The position numbers and the translations under genes were made by a program. DNA of 64,000 nt from Thiohalocapsa sp963695445 (lineage in GTDB: Bacteria > Pseudomonadota > Gammaproteobacteria > Chromatiales > Chromatiaceae): NCBI GenBank assembly GCA_963695445.1, contig CAVOGV010000038.1:248001-312000 (forward strand). Direction: 5' to 3'. The notes beneath the pieces were generated by a model. The model was not told the origin of the DNA. It made no database searches and saw nothing but the letters and a program-made list of their open reading frames with translations. Below, in pieces: positions 1-11,380 of this stretch (position 1 is the first letter of the stretch; every line of letters begins with the position of its first letter).

Positions 1-258
1 CTGTTCCAGCCCCGCGTGCGGCGTGGAACGACCGCTACCGCGCTGGTCGAACAGGATGATGCGATAGCGCGCCGGGTCGAAGAAGCGCCGATGTGACGGT
101 CCGCAGCCGGCACCCGGTCCACCGTGCAGGAACAACGCCGGGATGCCGTCGGCGTTGCCGCATTCCTCGACATACAGCTCATGACCACCGGGAACCTGCA
201 GTCGATGCGCGGCGTAGGGCTCGATGCGAGGGTAGAGCGGATCGACTGGCTCGGTCAT
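1..258 (-). CDS. pip: Proline iminopeptidase, N-terminal fragment
   Basis: This is the first 86 residues of an alpha/beta-hydrolase; the rest lies off the left edge. Enzymes of this family (S33) remove N-terminal proline from peptides in the cytoplasm. The translation begins MTEPVDPLYPRIEPY and contains the oxyanion motif HGGPGAGCG near residue 44 and the FDQRGSGRS segment near residue 70, both diagnostic of bacterial proline iminopeptidases. The catalytic Ser, Asp and His are not in view. The ATG at 258 is the natural family start. The gene is transcribed away from slyX's neighbourhood with about 185 bp of non-coding DNA behind its start. Confidence 0.9.
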   Translation of the reverse strand, partial: MTEPVDPLYPRIEPYAAHRLQVPGGHELYVEECGNADGIPALFLHGGPGAGCGPSHRRFFDPARYRIILFDQRGSGRSTPHAGLEQ

Positions 259-330
259 GCGGGGCGGATTCCTGAGTAATGGTTCGACAACAAGCGATAC
301 ATCTGTTTTGAACTACGAAACACGCGAAAA

Positions 331-410
331 GCGCGAAAATTCTTTCGCAGATGCGTCGCGTTTTATGGCGACAAGGTGCTTGCCGTCTGTAGGGCCAAGC
401 CCGCGAGGCC
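331..410. repeat. Dispersed hairpin repeat, copy 1
   Basis: An 80-bp non-coding segment between pip and slyX that resembles 17382-17460. Both share GCGCGAAA, then TTTnGCAGAT, then GTCGCGTTTnATGGCGACAA, and end in GGCC-rich sequence. The GTCGC/GCGAC pair can form a 5-bp stem. The stretch just before it (313-345) also has the CACGAAA-type phrase found again near 47820. I see no gene in 259-443. Confidence 0.5.
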
Positions 411-443
411 CGAACTATACCGAAGCGACCGCTACCTCAGCGA

Positions 444-733
444 TCAATAGTGCGGCGGCGGTCCGTCGGACACCTGCTCGCGCAGGCCCTCCGACAGCGA
501 CACCACCAGCCGCCGCAACTGCTCGATCTGCATGGCCTGCTGATCGAGCGTCACGCGCTGGCCGTCCAGCACCCGGTTCAGATGCTGGATTTCGTCTTCC
601 TGATAGGTCAGTCGCATCTGCAAGTCCGCAATCGCCTCGGCCGTACCGGATGATTCGGAGGTGCCACGCGGCGAATCCGTGGTGGTATCGATCATGCCGG
701 TTGTGTCGGCGGCGGCCCGCGATTGCTCGCTGC

Positions 734-737
<4 letters not shown>
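444..737 (-). CDS. slyX: SlyX family protein
   Basis: A small coiled-coil protein of 97 residues. SlyX is a conserved proteobacterial protein of unknown biochemical role. The sequence shows a disordered N-terminus of about 30 residues, then a heptad-like helix (IADLQMRLTYQEDEIQHLN, then VLDGQRVTLDQQ), and it ends with the family signature GPPPHY. The start at 737 overlaps the stop of the upstream yyaL-type gene by ATGA, which suggests coupled translation; an internal ATG (MIDTTT) would give a length closer to the shorter family members. The identity is clear from the C-terminus; the function is not known from sequence. Confidence 0.85.
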
Positions 738-2870
<2,133 letters not shown>

Positions 2871-2946
2871 GGTGCGGGCGGTATCTCAAGGCTGATCGAA
2901 CGTCGGCAGAGAGTGACGACGAACGACGGCGATTTCCAATCGACGA

Positions 2947-3348
2947 TCAATCAGTCGGATTGCGCCCCGGAGGCTTGGCCAGTTGAAGACGCCCAGATGG
3001 GACGCCCTCAGGCATGCAATTGATGGCCTGATCGATGGCGCCAAGCAGGCGCAGCAGGCGGCCCGCATCCCAACCGCAGCCAGCCAGCGCTTCCTCGGCC
3101 ATGGGCCGAATCGCGCTCGTGAACGGAAACCCGCCGCCCGCGTCGAGCAGCGCGCGGGTGCGGGGCATGAAGACCCATTGCAGCCATTGCGAGAAGCGCA
3201 GCGTGTCGCAGCAGAACGGCAAGTTGCTCTGCAACGCGCGCGCAGGCGGCGGCATCGTCTCCCACAGATTCAACCGGTCCAGTTCAGCTTGCAGTGCATC
3301 CAGCAGCTGCGCCAGGCCAGTACCGAGCTCGTCGTCGGAATCCAACAC
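2947..3348 (-). CDS. yqcC: YqcC family protein (DUF446)
   Basis: A 133-residue helical protein of the YqcC/DUF446 family, found across gammaproteobacteria and of unknown function. The diagnostic stretch is LRFSQWLQWVFMPRTRALLD with the following FPFTSAIRPMAEEAL. It uses a GTG start at 3348, nine bases after the stop of the preceding Trypco1-type gene, and is probably co-transcribed with it. In enterobacteria yqcC sits beside the tRNA pseudouridine synthase truC; here that neighbour is absent. Confidence 0.85.
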   Translation of the reverse strand: MLDSDDELGTGLAQLLDALQAELDRLNLWETMPPPARALQSNLPFCCDTLRFSQWLQWVFMPRTRALLDAGGGFPFTSAIRPMAEEALAGCGWDAGRLLRLLGAIDQAINCMPEGVPSGRLQLAKPPGRNPTD

Positions 3349-3357
3349 CCGCCGACC

Positions 3358-3726
3358 CTAATCGCCCTCAAGCGATAGGCGCTGATTGCGGCGAGCCAGA
3401 TTGCACTCGATCGTCACCGTCAGCATGCTCTCGCCCTTGCCTTTGGTCACGAAAGGTACGCCGGCATCGCCGCCAAGACTGACGCCAAACTCCAGCGTGA
3501 CGCGCTCCACGTCTGCATCCATGTCGCGCAACGCAGCGACCGCGCCGTCGGCGAAGCTACGCATCATCTGCTGCACTCGACCAACGCTGACTCGAGCCTG
3601 TGTGTCGCGCGGTCCGCGCTGATAGGCCATCTCACCCACCGCGGACCGCGGGATCGACACCTGTTCGTCGGCCTCCACCAGTACCGACTGACCGTCGCCC
3701 AGATCCAATTCCACCAGCTTCGCCAT
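3358..3726 (-). CDS. Trypco1 (trypsin-co-occurring domain) protein
   Basis: A 122-residue protein matching the CU044_2847/Trypco1 pattern: it opens MAKLVELDLGDGQSVLVEAD, has a helical middle (RVQQMMRSFADGAVAALRDM) and ends in a strand-rich EFGVSLGGDAGVPF...TVTIEC segment. Such domains were named because they often sit next to trypsin-like proteases in predicted signalling or conflict systems. No protease or NTPase is adjacent here; the neighbours are yqcC and purL. A GGAG ribosome-binding site precedes the ATG. Family membership is inferred from pattern memory, and the function is unknown. Confidence 0.7.
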   Translation of the reverse strand: MAKLVELDLGDGQSVLVEADEQVSIPRSAVGEMAYQRGPRDTQARVSVGRVQQMMRSFADGAVAALRDMDADVERVTLEFGVSLGGDAGVPFVTKGKGESMLTVTIECNLARRNQRLSLEGD

Positions 3727-3853
3727 CTACGACTCCAAACGATTTCAGGAACACCCTGGCAGTGTAACCGACAGCGTAGGCTTCGACTCACGCGCTGCCG
3801 CCCTTGGGGCTTTCGATGCGCTCACCGGGAGAAGCCCGTCGCGCACTCCGCGC

Positions 3854-6800
3854 CTAGCCGACCCACACCCGCGCGTTGCGGAACAGCCTGAGCCAGGGCC
3901 CATCCTCGCCCCAGTGATCTGGGTGCCAGGAGTGTTGCACGCTCCGGAAGACGCGTTCCGGATGGGGCATGAGGATGGTGACGCGACCGTCGGCGCTGGT
4001 GAGGCCGGTGATGCCCTGCGGCGATCCGTTGGGGTTGGCGGGATAGCGTTCGGCCCCTGCGTGACCGGGGTCGCCGGCGGTCTCGACGTAGCGCAGCACG
4101 ACCTGAGGCTGCGCCGCGGCCAGGTGGTCGGCGTCGCGGAACTCGGCGCGGCCCTCGCCGTGGGCAACGGCGATCGGCATCCGCGAGCCGGCCATGCCCT
4201 GCAACAGGATCGACGCCGACGGAAGGACCTCGACCATGACGAAGCGGGCCTCGAACTGCTCGGACCGATTGCGCACGAAATGCGGCCAGTGCTCGCTACC
4301 GGGGATCAGCTCGCGCAGGTTGGCGAGCATCTGGCAGCCGTTGCAGACGCCCAGGGCGAAGCTGTCGTCGCGTTCAAAGAAGGCCTGGAACTGTTCCCGC
4401 GCCCGCGCGTTGAACAGGATGGACTTGGCCCAGCCCTCGCCGGCGCCGAGCACGTCGCCGTAACTAAAACCACCGCAGGCGGCCAGGCCCTTGAAGCCGG
4501 CAAGTTCGACGCGGCCGGCGATGATGTCGGACATGTGCACGTCGACGCACTCGAAGCCAGCGCGATCAAAGGCGGCCGCCATCTCGATCTGTCCGTTGAC
4601 GCCTTGCTCGCGCAACACCGCCAGGCGCGGGCGGGCGCCGACATTGACCATGGCGGCGATCAGCGGCGCGGTCACATCGTCCGCGGGATCGAAGCCCAGC
4701 GCCGCATGCAGGCCGGGCTCGTCGGCGTCGATGCGGGCATGTTCCTCGTCGGCGCAGTCCGGGTTGTCGCGCAGACGCTGCATCTGCCAACTGGTCTCGG
4801 ACCAGAGCCGTTGCAGGTCGGCGCGGCTGGCGTCGAGTAGCGTCGCATCGGCATCGCGGATAACGATGCGGTCGGCCTCGGTGGGCGCGCCGATGACACG
4901 GCAGCAATCGCCGAGCCCGTGCTCGGACAAGCCCGCAAGCACCGGCGCAAGGTCATCCCGGCGCACCTGCACCAGGGCACCCAATTCCTCGGCGAACAAG
5001 GCCGCCACCGGGTCGACGCCCTGCCCCAAGGCCAGATCGATCTCGACGCCGCAACGCCCGGCAAAGGCCATCTCGCACAGGGTCACCAGCAGACCGCCAT
5101 CGGAGCGATCGTGATAGGCCAGCAGCAAGCCCTTGGGCATTCAGGGTCTGGATCGCCGCGAACAGACCCGCGAGCAGCGCCGGATCATCCAGGTCCGGTG
5201 GTTCGGCGCCAATCGACCCGTGCACCTGCGCCAGGCAGGAGCCGCCGAGGCGGTCCTTGCCGCGCCCGAGATCAATCAGGATCAGGTCGGTCTCGTCGAG
5301 ATCGGTGCGCAACTGCGGGGTAAGACTGCGCCTCGCGTCGGTCACTGGCGCAAAGGCCGAGACGATCAGCGACAGCGGCGCGGTCATCTCGACGCGTTCG
5401 TCGCCGTCCGATCTGCCGGGTCGCTGCCAGACCGTCTTCATGCTCATGGAGTCCTTGCCCACCGGGATCGCGATGCCGAGCGCCGGGCACAGCTCCATGC
5501 CCACCGCGCGCACGGTCTCGTAGAGTCGGGCATCCTCGCCGGGATGACCGGCGGCAGCCATCCAGTTGGCGGAGAGCTTGATATCACCGAGTCGCGCGAT
5601 GGGCGCGGCGGCGATGTTGGTGATGGCCTCGCGCCACCGCCATGCGGCCCGAGGCCGGGGCATCCAGCAATGCCAGCGGCGTGCGCTCACCGATGGCCAT
5701 GGCCTCGCCGGTGGTGCCGTCGTAGTCGGTCAGCGTCACGGCGCAGTCCGCCACCGGCACCTGCCAGGGGCCGACCATCTGGTCACGGGCGACCAGGCCG
5801 GTGATGCTGCGATCGCCGATGCTGATCAGGAAGGTCTTGTCCGCCACCGTGGGCAGCCGCAACACGCGCCGCACGGCCTCCACCAGGTCGACATCCGCGC
5901 CTGAGAATGGCGCCGACGTCGACGCCGGACTGGTCACGTCCCGCAGCATCTTCGGCGGCTTGCCGAACAGCAGGCCCATGGGCATGTCGATGGGGACGTT
6001 GTCGAAGTGCGCGTCGCCGAGGCGCAGATGTGCCTCGGCGCTGGCCTCGCCGACCACGGCAAAGGGACAGCGCTCACGGGCACAAATCGCCTCGAACTCG
6101 GCCAGACGTTCGCGATCCACGGCCAGCACATAGCGCTCCTGCGCCTCGTTGCACCAGATCTCCATCGGCGACAGGCCGGCGTCGGCATTCGGCACCCGGC
6201 GCAGCTCGAAGCGCCCACCGCCAGTGGCGCCCTCGGTATCGCCGATGGCCCCATCGTGCACGAGCTCCGGCAGCGCGTTGGACAGGCCGCCGGCGCCGAC
6301 GTCATGGATGAACAGGATCGGGTTGGCGTCGCCACGCGCCCAGCAGCGATCGATGACCTCCTGGCAGCGACGCTCCATCTCCGGATTGGCACGCTGCACG
6401 GACGCGAAGTCCAGATCCTCGGCGGACGTGCCGCTGGTCATGCTCGACGCGGCACCACCGCCGAGACCGATCAGCATCGCCGGCCCACCCAGCACCACCA
6501 GCGGCGTGCCGGCCGGAAAGGCGCACTTCTCGACGTGCTCGGCACGGATGTTACCGACACCGCCGGCGAGCATGATGGGCTTGTGATAGCCGCGCAGTTC
6601 ACCGGCGACGCCAGCACCCGCGGTGGCCGGCAACTGCTGCTCGAAGGTGCGGAACCAGCCGGCCAGGTTCGGCCGGCCGAACTCGTTGTTGAAGGCGGCC
6701 GCGCCGATCGGCCCTTCCAGCATGATGTCCAGCGCGGAGACGATGCGCGCGGGCCGGCCCCAATCCTGCACCGACGCCTGCTCCCAGGGTTGCTCGAAGC

Positions 6801-7834
6801 CGGGTATGCGCAGGTTCGACACCGAGAAACCGCACAGCCCGGCCTTGGGCTTGGCGCCGCGGCCGGTGGCGCCCTCGTCGCGGATCTCACCGCCGGAACC
6901 GGTGGCGGCGCCGGGGTCTGGGGCGATGGCGGTGGGATGGTTGTGGGTCTCCACCTTCATCAGGATCTGCACCGGCTCGGCGCTGCGCCCATAGACGCCG
7001 CCGTCCGGCATGGCCATGAAGCGGTTGCCCGGCCAGCCCTCGATGACCGCGGCGTTGTCCTTGTAGGCCGACAGCACGCCGTCCGGCGCCCGCTCGGTGG
7101 TGTTGCGGATCATCGCGAACAGCGACAATGGCTGCGGCTCACCGTCGATGATCCAATCGGCGTTGAAGATCTTGTGCCGACAGTGCTCGGAGTTGGCCTG
7201 CGCGAACATCATCAGTTCGATGTCGGTGGGGTTGCGGCCGAGGGCGCCGAAGTTCTGCACCAGATAGTCGATTTCGTCGTCGGACAGGGCCAGACCCAGC
7301 GCACCATTCGCGGCCACCAGCGCCTCGCGTCCGCCACCCAGCAGGTCGACGCTGGTGCACGGACGTGGCTCGGCCTGCCGGAACAGCTGATCGGCATCGG
7401 CCAGGTCGAACAGCGCAACCTCGGTCATGCGGTCGTGCAGCAGATCCGCGGCGGTCCGCAGTGCCGGCTCGTCGATGCCTTCACCGGTCAGGTAAAAGGC
7501 GGTGCCCCGCTCCAGGCGCCGGACCATGGTCAGGCCGCTGTTGTGCGCGATGTCGGTCGCCTTCGACGACCAGGGCGAGATGGTGCCGGGCCGCGGCACC
7601 ACCAGCACCAACTGGCCCTCGGGCTCGCCGCGGTCCGGCGGAACGCTCGGGCCATACCGCAGCAAGCGCCTCCAGCACCGCCCGCTCCGAGCTCTCCAGC
7701 GACCGCTCGAGATCGACGAAATGCATGAACTCGGCGAAAAGCTGAAGGTCGACGAGCCCGGCCTCGCGTAACCTTGCGGTCAGCTTAGCGAGACGAAAAT
7801 CGGACAGGGCAGGGGCACCACGCAGGCAAAGCAT
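3854..7834 (-). CDS. purL: Phosphoribosylformylglycinamidine synthase (three frame breaks)
   Basis: Catalyses the fourth step of purine synthesis, FGAR plus glutamine plus ATP to FGAM, as one chain with an AIR-synthase-like core and a C-terminal class I glutaminase. The N-terminus (MLCLRGAPALSDFRLAKL) aligns with the E. coli start; PRPGTISPWSSKATDIAHN and NSEHCRHKIFN lie in the linker and synthetase; GVCNGCQML carries the amidotransferase cysteine and MPHPERVFR the partner histidine. Extra bases at about 7664, 5631 and 5140 break the frame; removing each restores EALLRYGPSVPP, MAVAEAITNIAAAP and QTLMPKGLLLAYHDR. Corrected length is about 1325 residues, as expected for the family. Because purL is a core biosynthetic gene, sequence error is more likely than inactivation. 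Confidence 0.95.
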
Positions 7835-7913
7835 GACGGAAGACTCCGTTCAAGGAAGGGCAAAGACAAACAGCGCTGAATGATACGCCACAGGCCAACA
7901 ACAGGCATGCCAA

Positions 7914-7950
7914 CCCTTCAAACTTCAAACTTCACCCTTCAAACTTCAAC
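7914..7950. repeat. CTTCAAA micro-repeat before trmO
   Basis: A short tandem array built from CCCTTCAAACTTCA occurs twice, with an extra AACTTCA, and ends at the base before the trmO ATG. It occupies the position where a ribosome-binding site should be, and no purine-rich site is visible there. Confidence 0.6.
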
Positions 7951-8673
7951 ATGGCGCCCTTCCCATTCGACCCCATCGGCATCATCCGCTCCCCGTTCAC
8001 GGACAAGTTCGGCATCCCGCGCCAACCGCGACTCGTGGACGCGGCTGAGGCGCGGCTAGAGCTGCTGGCGCCCTATGATCAGGAAGCCGCCTTCGCCGGG
8101 CTGGAGGGTTTCTCCCACGTCTGGCTCATCTTTGTCTTTCATGCCGACTGCCTCGACGCTGGCTGGCGACCCACGGTACGCCCACCCCGGCTCGGCGGAC
8201 GCCAAAAGGTGGGCGTGTTCGCCAGCCGCGCGCCCTACCGGCCGAATCCCATCGGCCTGTCGGCGGTCGCGCACCATGGGCTGGAACGCACCGGCGACGG
8301 GCTGGCACTGCGGCTGCAAGGCGTCGACCTGCTGGACGGCACGCCGGTGCTGGACATCAAGCCCTACGTCCCTTATGCCGACAGCATCGCGGAGGCCAGC
8401 GGCGGCTTCGCGCGCGCATCACCGCGGATGTTGTGGCCAGTTCACTTCAGCGACGATGCGATCGCCGGCATCGCGGCACGGGATCCGCACGGCCGCTTGC
8501 GGCTGCGGGAACTGATCGAGCAGGTCATCGCCCAAGACCCTCGCCCCGGCTACATGGACCGCTACCCCGAGCGCCGTCGCTTCGCACTGCAGCTCTACGA
8601 CTGCGAGATCGTCTGGCGCATCGACGACGACGGGGTAGAGGTCTGTTCAGTCGAGCCGTTCAGGGAGCCCTGA
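7951..8673 (+). CDS. trmO: tRNA m6t6A37 methyltransferase TrmO
   Basis: A 240-residue member of the TrmO/YaeB (TsaA) family, which methylates N6-threonylcarbamoyladenosine at position 37 of ANN-decoding tRNAs with S-adenosylmethionine. Family hallmarks are the N-terminal PIGIIRSPFTDKFGIPRQP, the GFSHVWLIFVFH strand, the GVFASRAPYRPNPIGLS motif around residues 88-104, and the DIKPYVPYADS segment. Length agrees with the E. coli protein (235). It is divergent from purL and convergent with the toxin gene. The start ATG is directly preceded by the CTTCAAA repeat rather than a canonical ribosome-binding site. Confidence 0.95.
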   Translation: MAPFPFDPIGIIRSPFTDKFGIPRQPRLVDAAEARLELLAPYDQEAAFAGLEGFSHVWLIFVFHADCLDAGWRPTVRPPRLGGRQKVGVFASRAPYRPNPIGLSAVAHHGLERTGDGLALRLQGVDLLDGTPVLDIKPYVPYADSIAEASGGFARASPRMLWPVHFSDDAIAGIAARDPHGRLRLRELIEQVIAQDPRPGYMDRYPERRRFALQLYDCEIVWRIDDDGVEVCSVEPFREP

Positions 8674-8775
8674 CGCGGCCAACCCATGCGGGTAGTCGCC
8701 GCCGACGATGTCGCGCAGCACGCCGCCCGGCGGCTGGACATGTGCCGTCTCGCGGTGTCATTTGCAGGCGGATGT

Positions 8776-9057
8776 TCAGTCACGCTGCTCTCGCCCATGC
8801 CAGACCCGGATGATGACCACCGTATCGCCCTCCAGCCGGTAGCGCAGGATGTAGGCGCCGCCAGCGAAAGGCAGAAACAGCTCGCGGCGCAGGCTGTCGT
8901 CCATCGGGCGGCCGAGCCTGGGGTGCTCGCGGAGTCGATTGGCGCCGTCGCGGATCAGGCGGACCGCCTTACCGGCGGCGGTGGGGTTGACGTCGATCAG
9001 GAAGTCGAACAGACGCTGGATGTCGGCCTGGGCTTCGGGCAGCCAGATCAGCGCCAT
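8776..9057 (-). CDS. parE: ParE/RelE-family toxin
   Basis: A 93-residue plasmid-stabilisation-type toxin. The sequence MALIWLPEAQADIQRLFDFL and the later HPRLGRPMDD, RRELFLPF and GGAYILRYRLEGDTVVIIRVWHGREQ follow the ParE fold order (two helices then a beta-sheet with a C-terminal WHGREQR). ParE proteins target gyrase and RelE proteins cleave mRNA; the sequence alone favours ParE but does not prove the target. It overlaps the upstream antitoxin by 10 bp, antitoxin first, the usual order for translationally coupled type II modules. Confidence 0.85.
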   Translation of the reverse strand: MALIWLPEAQADIQRLFDFLIDVNPTAAGKAVRLIRDGANRLREHPRLGRPMDDSLRRELFLPFAGGAYILRYRLEGDTVVIIRVWHGREQRD

Positions 9058-9380
9058 TCGCCGGACTCGTCGGCGACGGCGGGCTGTGAGGCTTGCTCGT
9101 CCAGGGCCAGCCGGTGCCGCTCCGCGCCGTCCGCGCGCGCGGCGAGGTCATCCAGCCAGGCCACCATGCTGTCGTGGTCGAGGTGGGCGCCGGTCTCTTC
9201 CCAGCGCCGCCAGCGCTGTTCGTCCTCCAGCCGTTCCTGCTCGATGTGCTCCTCGCGGCCCAGGTACTCGCGGATGGCGGTCTTCATGAGCCAGTGCGGC
9301 GAGCGGTCGCGGGTATCGCCGAGCCGCTGCAGGCGCGCTCGGGTTTCGTCGTCGAGCTTGAGGCCGATGGTAGTGGGCAT
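9048..9380 (-). CDS. CopG/ParD-like ribbon-helix-helix antitoxin
   Basis: A 110-residue protein with an N-terminal ribbon-helix-helix domain (MPTTIGLKLDDETRARLQRL, then RSPHWLMKTAIREYLGREE) followed by a long charged helix that would wrap the toxin. The layout matches antitoxins that neutralise ParE and repress their own promoter. A perfect 19-bp palindrome sits just upstream of its ATG and is a good operator candidate. Confidence 0.85.
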   Translation of the reverse strand: MPTTIGLKLDDETRARLQRLGDTRDRSPHWLMKTAIREYLGREEHIEQERLEDEQRWRRWEETGAHLDHDSMVAWLDDLAARADGAERHRLALDEQASQPAVADESGEWR

Positions 9381-9395
9381 GGCGGCTTCCTCGTT

Positions 9396-9414
9396 GGTTG
9401 CGATGATCGCAACC
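9396..9414. promoter_or_regulatory. Palindromic operator candidate of the toxin-antitoxin operon
   Basis: GGTTGCGATGATCGCAACC has two perfect 9-bp arms around a single central base and lies 16 bp upstream of the antitoxin start. Ribbon-helix-helix antitoxins bind such palindromes, so autoregulation is the likely role. A second small inverted repeat (GTTGT/ACAAC, 9428-9440) lies directly beyond. Confidence 0.65.
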
Positions 9415-9466
9415 TATCATCGCTTTGTTGTCGAAACAACCGGTTCAGCCCGATTTAGAGCGGAAC

Positions 9467-9481
9467 GGGGTTCGCAACCCC
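9467..9481. repeat. Short perfect hairpin between antitoxin and amidase genes
   Basis: GGGGTT and AACCCC flank a CGC loop. It lies in the 240-bp space between the antitoxin start and the amidase end. No thymine run follows on either strand, so a terminator role is uncertain; nothing else is recognisable in this space. Confidence 0.35.
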
Positions 9482-9621
9482 CGGCCCGAACGTTCATGGC
9501 GACGCCGACCGTTGGAACGAGCCGGCGGATCCCGCTGCCGCAACGTCATCAGGTGCCGTTCTAATCGCTAATCCGCGCATTCGCTGGTGCCTCCACCGCG
9601 GTCCCAGACGCCTGATCGCCC

Positions 9622-11253
9622 TCAATCAGCAGTCGTCGACACAGAATCCGGCGGGCGCCGGTGCCCCGTGGCCTGCTCAAAGGCATAGGCCAACGCGATC
9701 AGGCGCGCTTCACTGTAAGGACGGCCGAGTAGCGACAGGCCCAGCGGCAGGCCTTGCTTGCTAAAGCCCATCGGCAGCGTGATCTCCGGAAAGCCCGTCA
9801 CCGATGCCAGATAAGTGGGCCGATCCGGATCATCGACGTCGCATTCGTAACTGCTGTCGTAGTCGTCGAGCAACGACCCCGCCGGACAGAGCAGGGTCGG
9901 GAACGCGAGGGCATCCAGTTCCTTCTCGTCCATCAAGGCGATGATCGCGGCACGCGCCGCCGGCATGCGATTGGAGAGGGTGTACAGATAGGCCAGGTCC
10001 GCGAGCCCGGGGCTGCGCAGCGCATTGCGATAACCACCGATCCGGCCCGGATGGACCGGCCTGTCAGAGCCCGCGATCAGCGGTGATTCGCTCATCCGCA
10101 GCAGGTCTGCCAGGCTGTGCGGCATGCCCTCCTCGGTGTTGCGCAGATAGGCGTCGAGCTGGTCGCGCAGCTCGGTTTCGAGCACTCTATCCAGCATCTC
10201 ATGCCAGCCACCGGTCAGCTCATCCGGGAGCTTGATGTCGACGGTCACCGCACCCCTTGCCTTCAGGGTCCGCATCGCCTGCTGAAAGGCTGCATCCACC
10301 TCGCGGTTGCCGTCTTTATACTGCACCAGGATGCCGATGCGTGCGCCGTCGAGGGCATCAGCGCGAGCCCCTTGGTATAGTCGGCGAGACTCTGCTCGGT
10401 GCGCCGCACTCTCGGCGGTGCGCGGATCGGCCTCGTCGACGCCGGCCATGACACCGAGCAGGATCGCCGCATCGCGCACCGAGCGTGCCAGTGGCCCGGT
10501 CACGTCCAACGACAGCGCGGTCGGGATCACACCTGCGCGACTGGTGAGCCCGAGCGTCGGCCGGATGCCGACCAACGCAGCGACCGAAGCCGAGCCGCGC
10601 AGCTCGCCGACGCTATCCGTGCCGACCCCCAGCACCGCCAAGTTGGCGGCGACCGCCGCCGCGGTCGCGCAGCTGTAAGGCGTCCGACGCAGGTTATAGG
10701 GATTGCGCGTCTGCCCCCCAGCGGAACTGTAGCCATAGCGCCCAAAGGGCAATTGCATCTCGCTCAGGTTCGACTTGCCGAGCACGATCGCACCGGCCTC
10801 GCGCAGACGGGCGACAACGGTGGCATCGTGGAATGGCTCGTGCCCGCGCAGTGCCGCGGAGCCGCCGGTGGTCGGCAGGCCAGCGGCGTTGATGGAATCC
10901 TTGATCACGATCGGAATGCCGTGCAACGGACCCCGCGGCCCCTTATCGGCCCGTTCCACATCCAGCGCGCGCGCCTTGTCCAGGGCCTCCGCGTTCACCG
11001 AGATCAGGCTATTGAGCCGGGGCCCATCGACATCGAGCGCATCGATGCGGCCGAGATAGTCGCGTGTCAGTGCCTCGGCGCTGAGCCGACCCGCGTCGAA
11101 CGCGGTCTGAATGGTTGCCAGATCCGCCTCGATCAACTCGAACGCCGGCGCATCCGCCGGCGGCTCGTCGTCCGCGGCGCTGACCCTCGGCGCGGCCACG
11201 AGCAAAGCGAGACCGATGGCGGGCAACAGCACGCGATCACGGTACGTTCTCAT
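9622..11253 (-). CDS. Secreted amidase-family protein lacking the catalytic serine motif
   Basis: A 543-residue amidase-signature protein with a cleavable signal peptide (about 26 residues, ending RVSA). The fold markers are present: PLHGIPIVIKDSINAAGLPTT contains the catalytic Lys, and the C-terminal half (DALAFPTLLCPAG, SVTGFPEITLPMG) is typical. The serine-rich signature is altered. Where active enzymes have GGSSSG this protein has YSCAT, two residues shorter. Where they have GTDTGGSIR with the nucleophile Ser, it has GTDSVGELR, placing Glu at the nucleophile. The frame is open throughout, so this is not one of the window's indels. It is either an inactive relative acting as a binding protein or a divergent branch with other chemistry. 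Confidence 0.8.
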   Translation of the reverse strand: MRTYRDRVLLPAIGLALLVAAPRVSAADDEPPADAPAFELIEADLATIQTAFDAGRLSAEALTRDYLGRIDALDVDGPRLNSLISVNAEALDKARALDVERADKGPRGPLHGIPIVIKDSINAAGLPTTGGSAALRGHEPFHDATVVARLREAGAIVLGKSNLSEMQLPFGRYGYSSAGGQTRNPYNLRRTPYSCATAAAVAANLAVLGVGTDSVGELRGSASVAALVGIRPTLGLTSRAGVIPTALSLDVTGPLARSVRDAAILLGVMAGVDEADPRTAESAAHRAESRRLYQGARADALDGARIGILVQYKDGNREVDAAFQQAMRTLKARGAVTVDIKLPDELTGGWHEMLDRVLETELRDQLDAYLRNTEEGMPHSLADLLRMSESPLIAGSDRPVHPGRIGGYRNALRSPGLADLAYLYTLSNRMPAARAAIIALMDEKELDALAFPTLLCPAGSLLDDYDSSYECDVDDPDRPTYLASVTGFPEITLPMGFSKQGLPLGLSLLGRPYSEARLIALAYAFEQATGHRRPPDSVSTTAD

Positions 11254-11380
11254 TTAGGTGTGTCCCCGTTGGCTGGCCCGCAGAGGATACCCGAGATGGC
11301 AGACTCGCAAACAACTGACCGACGGCAGAACCATGCGGTGACGATGCAGGCGGCGTGCTGCAAACCACGCCGGACGTGCA

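Noticed and set aside
6007..7728. A plus-strand open frame of 573 codons
   Set aside because: It is antisense to purL, whose conserved motifs span the same bases. Composition is shadow-like.
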